Assembly (NCBI GenBank): GCA_025526995.1
Contig: JAHLKG010000023.1
Location: forward strand, 186,001 to 250,000
Source: Powellomyces hirtus
Taxonomy: Eukaryota > Chytridiomycota > Chytridiomycetes > Spizellomycetales > Powellomycetaceae
Length of the DNA stretch: 64,000 nucleotides
Direction of reading: 5' to 3'
How positions within the stretch are numbered: position 1 is the stretch's first letter; each line of letters starts with the position of its first letter. The notes under the pieces are model-generated. The model was not told where the DNA came from. It saw only the letters and a list, made by a program, of their open reading frames with translations, and ran no database searches. Of the stretch, positions 29,726-42,389 are shown one piece after another. Both the position numbers and the translations under genes were made by a program.

Positions 29726-32700
29726 CTACCCACCGCCTTTGGGTCCATCATCCATGCCCTCCTCATCGCTCAGCTCCTCTTCTTTGGGTTCGACCTTCAA
29801 GCTCCAATCATACAGCTCATCATCATTGAACAGCTGCATGCTGCCCAACCCGCTCAAAAAGTCACGGATGCCGGACACGGGCACGAGCGGGTAGGGCACG
29901 GCCTGGTACTTTTGGATTGACTGGGTCAGGATCTGGTACACTTTGCGCCGCTTGTCGAAATTGATGAGAGAGGTGTCGGGCAGGAAATCCGGGTTGCCGA
30001 GTTCGGTGAATGTGAGGTCGGTTAGAGAGACGCCTGGGGTGGGGGGCCCAAAAAAAAAAAGGAGGGAGAAAAGAAAAGAGAAAACCAATAGTGAGAAAAA
30101 AAAATAACACCCTTTGCCCGACCATGTTTGCCGATGACCACAGTGAGGAGGGGGGGGGGGGGGTATAGTGAATGCGGGAGAAAGTAGAAAAGCACCATCG
30201 TCTTTCTTGCTCTACTCTTTCTCTCCTTTTGCTTACCCAGGAACGGCACGGCGGGGGGCGCCAGTTCTTTCAGCACTTTCCGGTAATTGGCGTACTGCCC
30301 CTTTGGACTGACGGTCGACGCGGCGTCTTCGTAGGCTTCGTACAGTTTGGGGTATTTTTCACGGAATGCCTGGAGAGAGATAGAGGTATAGAGAGAATAA
30401 GAAAAGAGAGAATCGGGGAAGCAGCGGGATCAGCGGGGTTATGTGTGAGTGTGTGGAAAAGAAAGTGTTGGGAGAGGTGCGCGCGGGCGGGGAAAAGGGA
30501 GAGTGGAGAAACAAGTTAAAAGGTCTCCAAGGAGACGACACTCCTACTTACGTCCCACGTCTTATGCAACCGGTTGACAGCCGCAGTGGACATCGCGGCA
30601 TTAAGGGCTGTGATGCCGTTAAAGTTGTTGAGTTCGTGGCAGTGCTGTAGACGCCAGGCCGGGTAAAAACAAGAAACAAATGGGAAAGGGTTAGGGTTTC
30701 AATGATGATGGGTGCCGGCCGGCAGTATCGAGTGGGATAGATAAGCACAGGTAGAAATGGGGGTGACAGCACAAGGGGTGGATGGCAGGTGGCGGAGTGG
30801 ATAGGGATGTGGGTGGGACATAACGTACCACGGCCATTTGAGCGAAATATTTGAGTGCGTCGCGCCGGGCTTTCAGGTCGTCGTTGCGGATGATGCAGTT
30901 GGCGATCCAGATTGTTACCTGGGGTTTGTGGGCACGTGAGGGGGGAAACCAAATTGAGGTTTTTGCGGGAGAACGCAGGGAAGGGTGACGGCAACAAACG
31001 AATGCAACCAGAACCCCTCAGTGATAGTCGATTGCAAAAGGTGCCTGCACGTACCACATTCGTATGCCGGATCATTTCTCCCAACCCCGTGACCCCGGCC
31101 GTCTCATTCCCTCTCCCCAACCCCATTTCCTTGCGCCTTTTCTCGCCCCAAATCTGGTCCAAGCATTCATGGGGCTTGATTTTCGCGAAATGCGATTGGT
31201 CCAGTATCGCGAGTTGCCGCGCGAGTTCCAGAGGGTCGAGGTCGGCGTACAGAAGCGTCGAGGTCAGGAGGCTCAATATGTCAGTTTCCGGGGGGAGCCG
31301 CGGGAGTTTGGGGGCCGGGCCTGAAATGAGCGGCGTGGGTGGCGGTAACGGCGGGTTGGTGGATTGGTTGAGCTGCGCGGTGGAAAGTGAGAAAGGAATG
31401 TGAGAGTATGCGCGGTGGGAGTTTGGGAAGCAAGGGCCTTCCGTGGACGTGTGATTATTGCGTATGCGGGTGTTGTGCTGTGTGAGCTATCTATTTATCC
31501 CCAACGCACCTTCACTTCGACCAAGTGCATTAAATCGCGGCCCCACGCCTCCGAATCCTTGCACAGGGTATCGGCACAAAAGTCTCTCAGCTTGAACACG
31601 CCGACATGGTGATCGCCGTACATAAAGTCATCATCAAACAGCATTTCGAGCCAGGTTTTGAGCACGGTGCAGACGCGTTGTTTGACGGGGAAGATTTTGC
31701 GTTGCAGGTACGTGTCGTATTGCGAGCGCGACAAGGCGGGCGGTGCCGTGAGCGTGTACCGCCGGAACAGAAGGTCGAGCAGCTCGGACGTCGTGGTGAA
31801 CGAGTGGTGCGTGAGGAGGAGGTTGGCGGTGAATTCGGGGTCTGAGCGGCGTGGGGGAGACGAGTGGGGAGGGGGACAAAAGCGTGGAGGTAAGTAAAGG
31901 CGGGTGAGGGTAAGATTGGAAGGGGGACAAGTGAGGGATGCGCTTTACCGTAGTGTATGTGGGACGTCATCCACTCGACCAGTTTTGTCAATTTGCCACC
32001 TCTCACAACCAATTTGGAGTCACCGGACGACTCCAACACCAACCCATCCAGATCATCTCTCAACAATTCCATTTCCTGGGCCTGGACATCGACTTCGGCC
32101 GAGGGCGCGGCCATGGTGTCTTCATTATCGTCACCCGGGTCACCTTCCTGGGACGGCAGCAGGACCTGGCGTTCCCACAACATGAAGAGGTGTTTGACAT
32201 GTTCGTTTTGGGCGACATCGCGTTCCCATTTTTCTTGCTTTGTGACCTTGTCGTGCGAGGTGCGCCGGATCTTCATTGCGGATTCTTTGCCGATCGTCAC
32301 CAGTTTCTTGACGGCTAGCAGGCAGGGGATTGTGGACCGCACCATTTCTTCCGCGGCGTTGGGAGGCGGCATCACCCCGCTGGCGAGTTTGCCTTTCATC
32401 GTGACGTTGCGCGCCGCGAGTCGCACTTCGCTTAAAGCGGCATACCACATGTCCGCGACGGTGATGGGGAACGCGCCCGTGGTGGAGACGTCGTCCGGGG
32501 CGCCGATCGCGACGCCTTTGGATTTCAACACGGCGGCGTCGTCGGCGTCAAACAACAGGTCTTCGGGGAAGTCGGCGAGGAGGTCGTACCCCCTCACTTC
32601 GTCAATCAGGACCTCGGCGCGGTGAGCGGCGGTGGACGTGAGGCTGACATACTGGTGCTTGAGATGGTTCGTAAACGCCAGTTTGATTTCCTTCATCGTG

Positions 32701-35700
32701 TCGACGAGCGCGCGGACCAGGTCGTCGAGCTTGGTGAAGAAGGCTTGGTCCGCTGCTTGTTCTTGCTGCGCTTGGCGCGCTTCCTCGGCTCGTAACGATG
32801 CGGCATCACCCACGCCCTCTGTTCCTCCTCCAGCTGGCCCCACTCCATTACCCCCGCGAACAGTGCGGGCCGGGGTATGTGTGTCCCCCCACGTGTTGAG
32901 CGAGTTGAGGGGTCGCGAGGAGGACGATTGTTTAGAGATTTCTTCCAAGACTTTGAGATCGTTTTGCCGCTTGTATTCTTCGTACGTGAGGCTGGCGGGG
33001 ACCGAGGATTTCGCGGGTTGTTGCGAGGAGGGCGAGTCGGTGGTGGTGGCGGTGGTGGTGGTCGTGGGGTTGGAGCTCTTGTCCGCGTGCGTGGACGAGG
33101 GGTGTTGCTCGTCTTCGGTCTCGAATTGGGTGAACTGAAACAAAATGGATATAGACGGGGTCAGGAAATTGACTATATAATATAATACCTACGTGCTGGC
33201 GGAGTTGTTGGGGAGAGGCAGGGGGGGTCATGCAGTCATGCTCATGGACCACCTACCTGCACTTCCAAGGGGCGATCGACCAACTGAAAAATGCCCGTCA
33301 AATTCGCGACGTCGGTGATTTCGCGACACGTTCTAGCGAGATCGGTGGCGGCTTTAATCATATCGCTCATGGCATGTTGCGGGGGCCAGACGCCGATGGC
33401 AATGCGGGTGGTGAGCATCAGCTGTTTAGGCAATTCGCCATTCACCATGCGGGCCAACTCCTTCATCTTCATCCGCACTTTGGTCGCTGCAAAGAGGGTG
33501 TGTTCAGGGGACGCGGACGCGGACGCGCGGAGAGCGGCGGGTGTGAACATGGTTGCTGCGGACCCGGCCGTGATGGTGGATGACGGGGAGGGCGGGCGCA
33601 TTGTGGACGAGGAGGTGGAAGTCGTGGTGGTGTGAGCGTGCGGGTTGGAGGAGGCATAGTGGGCTTGCTGCTGCTGTTGCTGCTGCGTCACCGCTGCGGC
33701 CTGTTTTTCCGCGGATTCGATGGCACGCACGATTTCCCCGGCGTGGTGGATGGCTTTGGCGGAGATGATGATGTAGTGCGGTTTTTTGTTCTGGTTGGCG
33801 GCGATGAGGAGCTGGATCACGTATTGGAAGACTTGCACCCACAGCGCGTCCAACTCGGTGCCGCGGTCCGGGATTTGTTCCGTCAGTTCGGCAACGACTT
33901 CGGGGTTTTGCCCAATGAGTTTCTGAGGAAAAATGGAGAGAGTGCGGGTTAGCTAGGTAAGGAGGTATGCCAACACGGTGAGGGGAGGGGAGAAGGGAAG
34001 AACCAGTGGCAAAGGGAAGGGGCGGAATGGGAGAACGTGACCGACAGGAAAACATCAAAACCTTACATCGAAGTTCATACCATGTCGATACCGATTTGGC
34101 TGTCTCGACAGCCTGTTCTGGTTTCTTTTTGTATTGCCAGGGTCTCTCAGCTGCGAAGTCGGATTCTGATTCTGATTCTGCTGTTGCTGTTGCTGCCCAC
34201 CACCACCTGCGGTACTGGTCCCATTCTGACTCTGCTCCGCGGCACTCCCACTACTGTCATCACCCTCACTCAACGAAAACAGGCTCGCGGACGATTTGGC
34301 CAAGCTCCCGTGGCTCTTTCCGACGGGCGAGGTGGGCGACATGGGTGACATGGGGTGGGAGGTAGATTGGGCCATGATGGCTTCGAGAGTCACGATGGCT
34401 TGGTTTTCGTCCGAGGAGAAAAAGGACATTTTGTCTTTAAGCGACATCCGCCGCCCGCCGCGGTTCAGGGTCGTCGTCGTCGTCGGCGCAGCAGCGGCAG
34501 TCCCGCCCGCCACGAGTGTACCCGCGGAAGACGACGATTGGGCCGAGGCGGGCACCATGGTCATGATCGTCGATGTCGCGGTCGCCGACGCGCCCGTCCC
34601 GCCGGCAGCCGTGACCAGCTTGTTGAAATTGCCCGGGCACCCCGTCCAGACATTGTAATCCATAGCGACGCGCTTGAGGTACACCAAACCTTTCTTCAAC
34701 CAGTGATCCGTGTCCGGATCGACTGCACAGCCGCGGCGGACCAGGATGCGCACACAGTCCTCGCGCCGCATCCACGCCGCGTACATGACGGCGGTGCGGT
34801 GCGTGCGGCTGGGGCCCGAGGCGAGGTCGATGGCGGCTCCACAGTCGAGAAGATGCTCGATGATGGACGGGTGGCCTGCGATGGAGGCGGCGATGAGAGG
34901 CGTCATGGCGTTTTGGTAAGTCCACCCCGGTGCTGGGTCCGGGAGGGTGGGTGACGAGGTGGGTGGTGTTGCTGATACGCCTCCGGCTTGCGGGTCGGCG
35001 CGCCCGCGATGGCCGTTGATGAGACAGTGCTTTTGCGCGGTGAGTTCCTTGACGACGTCCCGTTTCCCGGCGTAGGCCGCCCACACCAACGCGGTATTTC
35101 CAAAGCGGTCGACGGCGTTCAGATCGACACTGCGCGCGAGCAGGGCTTCGACGATATGCAGGTGGCCTTTTGCTGCGGCTTTCATGAGCGGGGTGGAGCC
35201 GAGCTCGTCGGGGTGGGTGAGGTAGTGTTTGGGCACGAGCGGGATTTGGTCGGCGGCGATGCCGAGGTAGGCTGCATCGTGCAGCGGCATGCGGTACGTC
35301 GGGAAGCGAAGCTGGGCGTGCGGGTTGGGGCTGGGCGGGTGCTGCTGTTGGAGCGCGGCGTGTTGTTGTTGTTGCGCTTCGTGTTCCAGGCCGTCCGGGT
35401 CAGCGAGGTTGGTGAAGTAGATATTGTCCCCGTCGCTGCCGTTACTGAAATGAGGGTGCTGCGGCAGCTGGTTGCTGTGGGTGGGGATCTTGTGCCGCAG
35501 CGGTCCGCTCGTGGGACTCGCGCCACCACCACCCGCACTGCCGCCCGCTGCATTGTGGGTGTCCGGCACCAACAACTCGAGATTATTCGCGATCCTCTTC
35601 TTGACCACATCCGCATTCACAGTATTCGTGGTCCGTCCGCTTTTCCTCCTCCCCTGCCCCGCCGCCGCACTCTGTCCACTCCGTTCCTCCTCCACCGGCC

Positions 35701-36398
35701 CGACGACACCGCCATGCTTGACCAACACGTTCAGCAAGTTCGTGAATTTCATCCGTTGGGCAATCACGGTCGGAGTGACGCCGCCCTTGTTGGCGGCATT
35801 CGCGTCCGCGCCCTTGAGGAGGAACAGCGAGGACAGCACGAGATCTTTCATCGAGACCGAGAGGTGCAGCAGCGTGTTGCCGAACGGATCGAGCGCGACG
35901 TTGATGGATTGGATAATGGCGCCCGCGTGGTGGTACGCGTGGTGCGCGAGTTCTTGTTCGTCTCCTTCCTGTTTTGCGCGGGGCGGGGAACGAACGGGAA
36001 AAGGGTTGGAATGAGATAGGCGTAAAGCAGCTGGTAGGAGATTCCCTCAACCCGCTACTCACATATATCAGTCTCTACCCACCTGACACAACTCCAGCAA
36101 CGTCTTCCCCGGCGCCCCGGCCCCCTCTCCCTCCAGAGTCCCCATCGCCGCGCGTCTGGTATCAATCGCCAAGGCCGACAATCCCGCCAACGCAGCTGCC
36201 ACGGGACTGCCCACTGCATTGGCTGAATTTGAATTTGAATTTGAATTAGAATTCAGGAGCGTGGCGGTACTGCCATCCACCCCGTTGCTGCTGCTGGTGA
36301 GGCTGTTGACGGTACTGCTGCTGGTCGCCGCGGCGCTCGTATTGCTGTAGTTCCAGTCACGCGCTGAGATGGAGGTGTCGCTGCGACCGGGCGGCCAT
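29726..36398 (-). CDS. Ankyrin-repeat Ras guanine-nucleotide exchange factor (CDC25-type), 5' end unresolved
   Basis: Activates a Ras-family GTPase by exchanging GDP for GTP. Ten exons are in phase: 36083-36398, 34067-35968, 33257-33922, 31949-33134, 31510-31841, 31055-31372, 30829-30918, 30552-30644, 30237-30369, 29726-30033 (about 1781 residues). Exons 1-2 carry ankyrin repeats (DPFGNTLLHLSV, TPLMKAAAKGHLHIVEALL, NTALVWAAYAGKRDVVKEL, TPLIAASIAGHPSIIEHLL). The RasGEF N-terminal motif is in exons 4-5 (LTKLVEWMTSHIHYDPEF, LLTHHSFTTTSELLDLL). The catalytic domain follows: DPLELARQLAILDQSHFAKI, TIWIANCII, LNNFNGITALNAAMSTAAVN, PFLGVSLTDLTFTELGNPDF, INFDKRRKVYQIL. The first exon listed needs two bases from an upstream exon that I could not fix; candidates lie in 36565-37000. 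Ankyrin repeats on a CDC25-type GEF are an uncommon combination. Confidence 0.9.
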
Positions 36399-37341
36399 CT
36401 GTGTCCATGGAAAAGAAAAAAGGAACTTTTAGATCATCTCTCCCAATGTATGTGTGTTCTTTCATTCGTCTATTTATTTGATGAACCAACGGGCATCGGC
36501 AAGAAACAAGGGTGGGGATAGAGTCCTCTCCCTCCGTTCCCAATATCCACTCTCACTCTGTCTCTCACTTACCCCTCCTTTGCCCGATCTTTGGGAAGAA
36601 ACGACCACCGTTTTGACGGCCCGCCAAACATAACTGTCTTGTGCTATCAAGCGGTGGGGGTGTGGTGTATGGGGGGTGGCGAGTTATCGAATGAATGAAT
36701 TGATCAAGTAGCCAGTGTGCGGGTGAGAAGAAGGTGGAAGTGCGTGTGCGGTGTGGCGAATGATGCGCAGCAGAAAGCGAGAACAGTATTGTGGGCTGGG
36801 TACCGAAAGAAATGGACGGTAAATACGGGTGTCTCACGGGGTCGGCGGAGAGTTCGCTTACCTGATCTTGGATGTACGCGTCGTCCCTCCAATTGATCAG
36901 GTGTTACTTCCAACGAAAACCTAATATCAAATCTCTCAACACTGTGGAACGCAAGTCAAGGCGGGAACTCACGACGAACGCCGGGGCGGCGCCGCCCATC
37001 GTCAAAAAGCGACAGCTAACACTTGGGCCACATCGGCAGGTTGTTTTTTTTTTTTTGGTCAGTCTGTTGGCAATTGGGGAGCCCTGCTGGGCGGTGGGCT
37101 GTCTCAAAAAACATCTGGACACCTCCTGCCCGCGCATGGGGACCGTCATTTTCAAGCGGGGAAAGGGGCAAGAGCGTAGATGGTGGAAAAAAAGACACGT
37201 TGCGTGGAATATTTATTTACAGTTGCGCAGGAAAAAAAACACCCCCCCCCCCCCCCCCAAAAAAAGTTGAAACCTATAATACAAAGACAGAGTGTTTGCG
37301 ACGAGAGGATAAATAAGTGTAGGTTGTTTTCACTTCCGCAT
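36399..37341. other. Probable 5' exons or leader of the RasGEF gene
   Basis: A minus-strand ATG at 36999 (MGGAAPAFV, then GTGAGTTCC) and a donor CAG/GTAAGC near 36860 look like exon parts, and another possible donor is near 36585, but no combination gave an open frame joined to 36398. A 14-base C run and A run lie near 37244-37265, between this gene and the next. Confidence 0.35.
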
Positions 37342-39759
37342 TTACATAGTGGCAGCAGCATGGAAGTCCAAAAGACTGTAAGTCGCGGGGTCGACCCGGA
37401 CGGGACCCGCGCCCCACCCGCCTTGCTCTTCTGGCGCAGGGACCTGGAACGGGAGGAGGTAGGCGATATCGAGGAGGTCAAGGTGCGGGTTGCGTTTAGG
37501 GTCTGGTATGGATTCGTCCAGGTCTGCCGCGTCGTTGCCGTCGTTCGTGATGATGTTGTCATCCTGTTCGGGGGGCGATTGGGCGAGGGTTTCGCACATG
37601 GCGCCGACGTAGGTGGCGATCTCGGCATTGACGGTCCGTTCATCGACCTCGTATCTGTATCGGTCAATGACGCGTCCAAGGTGGAGGTACGACAGGGCGT
37701 TAGGTTTGGTTTCCAGGAGGTCGGGGAGGGAGTCGAGGGTAGTGAGGACGCCTACAAAGCGACATAGGTCCACGACCGGTTGCAGGCGGGCGATGAGCGG
37801 GGTGCGGGGCGAGGACGGCACGTATTTCCCCGTGTCTCGTATCCAGTCGCGGAGTGGGGTGAGGTTGAGGTGGATTCGGAGTGCGGTTGATTTCGAGCAC
37901 GGGTGGTGCGGGGCGGTGGAGGTGAGGATGGTGTTGAACAGAGTGGATGCGATAAAGTGGAGAACGTTGTGGATGACGAGGTTGAGGATGTGCGGGTGGG
38001 TGTGGGTTGCGTGGAGGTGCTGTAGGGTTCTGTTGAGGATCGCGGTGACGATTTGCGGGTGGGCGGGCGGTCCATGAGTCGGGTGGGCAGATTTGGGCTT
38101 TGTGAAGGTGGTGCTGTGGTGCGGGCGGAGGAGGGAGCGTGCGGGGTTGGTGGTGGTGGTGGAGGTGGTATGGGTGATGGCGCTGAAGAGATCGCCGGTG
38201 GATTTATGAGTGGGTGAGGTGGGAAAGCTGGGAACGACGGCACCGCCCAGGCCCACGGGCAAGAGCTGAAGTGCGGAGCCAAAGTGTTTTCTCCTAGACA
38301 TTCTCGACAGCAACGAGTTTTCATACTTGACCCGTGTCTCTTTGCGAGTTCTGCGGGGTGAGAGGGACGAAGTTGATGACGATGTGCGGACAATGATGGG
38401 GTCGTCGAGATCGCCGTCAAATCCAATGATGGCTTCTTCAACGCACCCAGCAATTCTGGCCTGCACGGCGCGGACAAAGATGACATACAGCTCGCCGACG
38501 AGCTCTGCGATCATGGCCTGGGCGGCCGAGGTGGTCAGGACAAGGTGAGTGTCCCATTTGAGATGATGCAGGAGAAGCGTGAGGTTGGACATCCAGTAAG
38601 CGACGAGGAGTTGATCGTCCCTGTTGGACCGCACGACTCCACAGACGCGTTCGACGACGGCTGCGAGAAACTCTTGCAGGATGGATTCCGAGCAGTGGTA
38701 CCCGGCAAACCGCGCGCAGAGGTACAGCACGTTGGCGGCCTGGTGGGGTTTCATTTTCTTCTTTTTTCCGCGGGATTCCAGCCACAGCAACCATATTTTG
38801 ATGACGGCAACGTTCAGCATGGCTTCCATAGAGTCGACATCGAAGACGAGCATTTCGCTGGGCAGACAAATGGAGTAGGAGAACCGGGCAGCCTCGTCGC
38901 CGCCATCGTCCGCTTCGTCCATGTCATCATAGTCGCTCAGGTGGATGCTGGCCGCAATGGTGCTCTCTTGTTCGGTGCTCCATTCGCTGCCAACGACACT
39001 CTCAAGGTCGTCCAGGTCGTCATCGGGTACCGAGTCCAGCAACGCCAGGATGGTTCTCGATGCGAGGGTTTGTGCTTTGCCGATGAGGTCTTTGATGGAT
39101 TTGCCGGACGCCGATCGGTGGTCTTTGCCGGCGTGGTGGGAAAGGAGAATGCGCGTTGTCAGCGAGTGGTTATTGGTGCAGGACCAGAAGAGCGGCGTCC
39201 AGCCTGTGGCGTCAGGTGCGTTGACCGACGCGCCGGCTCCGAGCAGGACTTTGATGATATCGTTGAAGGCAAAAGCGCTGGCGTAAGTTAGAGCCGTGTT
39301 GCCGTCAGTGTCCCGCGCGTCCAGATCTATGAGAGCTTTGCAGTTGGGGTTTTGGACAATGTTTGTTACCTGCAGCGGGGAAATTTATGGTTAGAGACGC
39401 GCGCGCAGCAAGGGGGGCGATTTTCATGAATGCGGTACCCTCTCGAGGTCGTCGGCGAGAACCGAGTGCATGAGCAACGCCGTCATCCTAGTGCGTTTCT
39501 GTGCCTCATCAAGTGACGAGTCGTTTAGGACGGCCATTTCGTCTTTGAAAAGAGCCAACTCCTGCCCAACATGGTTGTCTGGTGGCATGTGCGTTCTGCA
39601 GGAGGAGGAGGAGGAGGAGGAAGGGAAGGTAGTGGTGGGCAACCGAGGAGCAGCAGCGTCCTGGTCTGAAGAGCCGGCTGAAGTGTAGCCCGAGTCGGTG
39701 GCCTTTGGATCTTCTTCTTCTTCCTCTTCTTCTTCTTTGGCTGCGCCGGTGGCCTTCAT
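37342..39759 (-). CDS. Ankyrin-repeat and DIL (dilute) domain protein
   Basis: DIL domains form the globular tail of class V myosins; stand-alone DIL proteins with ankyrin repeats also occur in fungi. Two exons, 39439-39759 and 37342-39369, give 782 residues, no motor domain. After an acidic N-terminus (EEEEEEEEDPKAT) come ankyrin repeats near residues 115-190 (DTDGNTALTYASAFAFNDII, DATGWTPLFWSCTNNH). The DIL region begins near 280: QAANVLYLCARFAGYHCSES, VAYWMSNLTLLLHHLKWDTH, and ends with NLVIHNVLHFIASTLFNTIL, STALRIHLNLTPLRDWIRDT and LQPVVDLCRFVGVL. A low-complexity insert of about 90 residues (Thr/Pro/His) splits the domain. Start: ATG at 39759, because the upstream part of the frame has only non-ATG starts. 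A cargo-adaptor role is inference. Confidence 0.88.
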
Positions 39760-40615
39760 TTGACAAGGTTGCCCGCAGTAGGAATTGAGTTGGGGGAGTT
39801 GCGGGTCGCGACCAACAAACAAGACCAGGCAGGCAGCAGGGAACGACCAACAGCTAAACTTGTAGAGATAGAGCGATGGCTATGGCAATCTCGCGATACA
39901 GACGATCGACTATAGAAAATAAATAGTTTGCTGAGAAAAAAGCGCCATGGGGAAAGCGGGGGACGAAGGATCTGAACGTTGGGAAGGTGGGTGTGTGCAC
40001 GTGATGTGCGCAGAGCGAGACGCGTTTCAAGTGTGCATCCCATATCGAGTATGGGGAATGAGGAGTGAGTCATGATGAGTGAGTCATGAGGCTTGTTGGC
40101 TGCGGCGTGGCGAAGAGGCCAAGCCACAGGACGCGCGAGCGAGTGAGTGCTGGATATAGGATGGGATGGCCTGTCGAAAGTGACTGACTGAGTGACTGAC
40201 TGACTCTCTCTCTGAGAAAGAAGGAAGGAAGGAAGGAAGGGGCTCAGGAGAGTCAATCAAGCGAGTGAGTCAATCAATTGGGGGCCATCCTTTTGTAAGC
40301 ATCCCTTCAATCCATCAATCCATCAATCAATCCATCAATCCCATCAGAGAAGTGAAAGGAAGGAAAAGGGTTAATGGGATATCGGATGGGAAAGGGCGCA
40401 AAGGAAAGAAAGAGGGCAAGAGGGCAAGAGGGGAAGGGAGAGTCTGTCTGTCTGTCTGTCTGTCTGTCTGTGCGCTGCGAAGGGAAGAGAGAGACTGTCA
40501 CGCTGACCCGCAACTGCACTGCACTGCTTTTTCCTCGTTCCCCACCTACCCACAGATCGCATCAACCCACTCAATCACTCAATCCATCACTCCATCAATC
40601 ACTCATCATTCAACC
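39760..40615. other. Divergent promoter region with microsatellites
   Basis: Between the ankyrin-DIL gene (-) and the Stc1-like gene (+). Contains GAGTCA-type and CAATCCAT-type short repeats and a (GTCT)8 tract at 40443-40472. No gene seen. Confidence 0.55.
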
Positions 40616-42389
40616 ATGTCCGCCGCCACCACCGGCTACTCGTACGTAAACCCAAACAAGATCAAGAAGAGGAAGAAACCCTTCGATCCTGCCTGGCTTC
40701 ACGCCCCAAAGACAGACATCCCCGGCTACCAAGAAGAACTGCTCTGCGCCGGATGCGACGAGACCCTCTCGCGCGACTCTTACTCAGACACACAGCGCAG
40801 ACGAGACTACAAGCGTCGCTGTATAAAGTGTGTGGCCGAGTACCAAGGCTCTTGGGCTGACTTTAAACTCTCCCGAGAGTATCGCATCCACCGTGCCGCC
40901 ATACCCCAAAAACCACCCACCGGCCTGCCTCAACCTCCTGGTCAGGGCAAAAAAGTTGCGCCCCACAAGAGATGGGCCAACTACATGGCCATGGAGACTC
41001 GAGCCAAGCATGAGGCCGGAAATTCAACGAGCGGATGGGACACCCCCGATGACAAGGACAACCACCAGGACCAGCGCCCCACCGTCGTCGGCAGCGCCCA
41101 ATGGAACAGTGCCCAGAAGACCAAAGCCCACACTCCCACTCCTCTTCCCGCGCAGCAGTCTCCTGGCTGGGGCGATCCCGACATCTTCCAACTAACAAAG
41201 GGCATGGACGCCATCTCTGTCACCTCGAGCAGCCGCGACAAAAGCATCTCTAGCGGTAATGCTTCAAAACAGACGGCCGCCGCTCCCAGCAAGCCTGATC
41301 AAGCCATGGCTCAGGCCCAAGCACCGACTTCAGCACCTCCTCTCGCGTCAAAGGACCGGCGGAATCAGCAGGCTCGTCTAGGACATCTAGGCTCGGACGC
41401 CATCACCGTCGCCAGCATCAGCACCAGCCAAAGCAGCATCGCCCCCATCATGTCTGATCAGAAGAAGAGACAACAACCTCCTGCTGCTGCTGCGGCAGAG
41501 TCAACCGCCCAATCCGGTTCCGCTACTTTGCTCAAGAACGATTCATCCCCGACGGCTCCCGCCCACGACGACGAGCGCGTCCCCGCAACCCGGGTCATCC
41601 AAGGAACCCGCTCTCTGATCCGCCTGGACCGTCTCACGGACGTCAAGAGTAAGTTCTCACTACAGCTACCCACCGAGAAAAAACCGTTCATCATCATCTT
41701 CTTCTTCTTCTTTCAAACCAACTCGCCACTCCCACATCACCCTGTCTCTGTGACAGAGCGCCAGACCATTTTAGCGACCGCCATGGCTCTGGGCCTCGGC
41801 CTCATCATGCGTTCCGGCAGTCAGGGATTCCTCCTCGCTGAAGGCCCTACAGACTCGATGGCCGACTTTTTGAAATCCTTCAAGGTAAAATTATCAGCCC
41901 CAGTCCATTCGATATCCGAGCCACAAAAAAGAGCCATCTGGTCGCCCAAAACTCAGTTCTTTGCGACTTTTCTTTGTTTGCTCCTGCCTCACAGAATGAA
42001 AAGACTGTCGTCGTAGTCAGGGCCCAACAAACGTTCACTTTCTTTAACGACACTGACAACAACAGCACACAGAATACCTTTGCTGCTGCTGCTGCTGCTG
42101 CTGACGGGAAAACGGGCCGTAAATTGGTCGAACGTAGGACCTCCAACAACCGCGGCGGAGAGGTCACAACTCCGCTCTTGGAAGACGTGAACACCGCTCA
42201 TGAATTCATGCGCAGGTAAAAGTTTAACCAAAACAGCCCTTCCACAACGAACATTGAACCAGAATCTTTATTTACATCTCACCAACATGTTGATCTTGCT
42301 GCAATCATCCATCCATCCCCCATTCCCCCAGGCTCAAGGATCTCGGGCTCTTTGAACTCTGGCAAGACCATCTTGCCCACCGTATTTGA
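40616..42389 (+). CDS. Zinc-ribbon (Stc1-like) protein with a possible RWD-associated C-terminus
   Basis: Four exons, 40616-41648, 41757-41884, 41995-42215 and 42332-42389, give 479 residues. Residues about 43-78 form a C-x2-C ... C-x2-C ribbon (LLCAGCDETLSRDSYSDTQR, then CIKCVAEYQ). The spacing and the D-x-(Y/F)-S-x-x-Q-R core resemble the Stc1 domain, which in fission yeast links RNA interference to the Clr4 methyltransferase complex. The middle is Ser/Pro/Ala-rich and disordered. The C-terminus (SGSQGFLLAEGPTDSMADFL, AHEFMRRLKDLGLFELWQDH) faintly recalls the DUF1115 region of RWDD2 proteins. Both assignments are tentative. A GCT repeat encodes an Ala run at 42081-42102. Confidence 0.72.

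Noticed and set aside
34988..36019. 343-codon + strand frame
   Set aside because: Antisense shadow of the GC-rich ankyrin exon of the RasGEF gene, whose protein motifs are unambiguous.
38545..39291. 248-codon + strand frame
   Set aside because: Antisense to the ankyrin-DIL gene; no motif.
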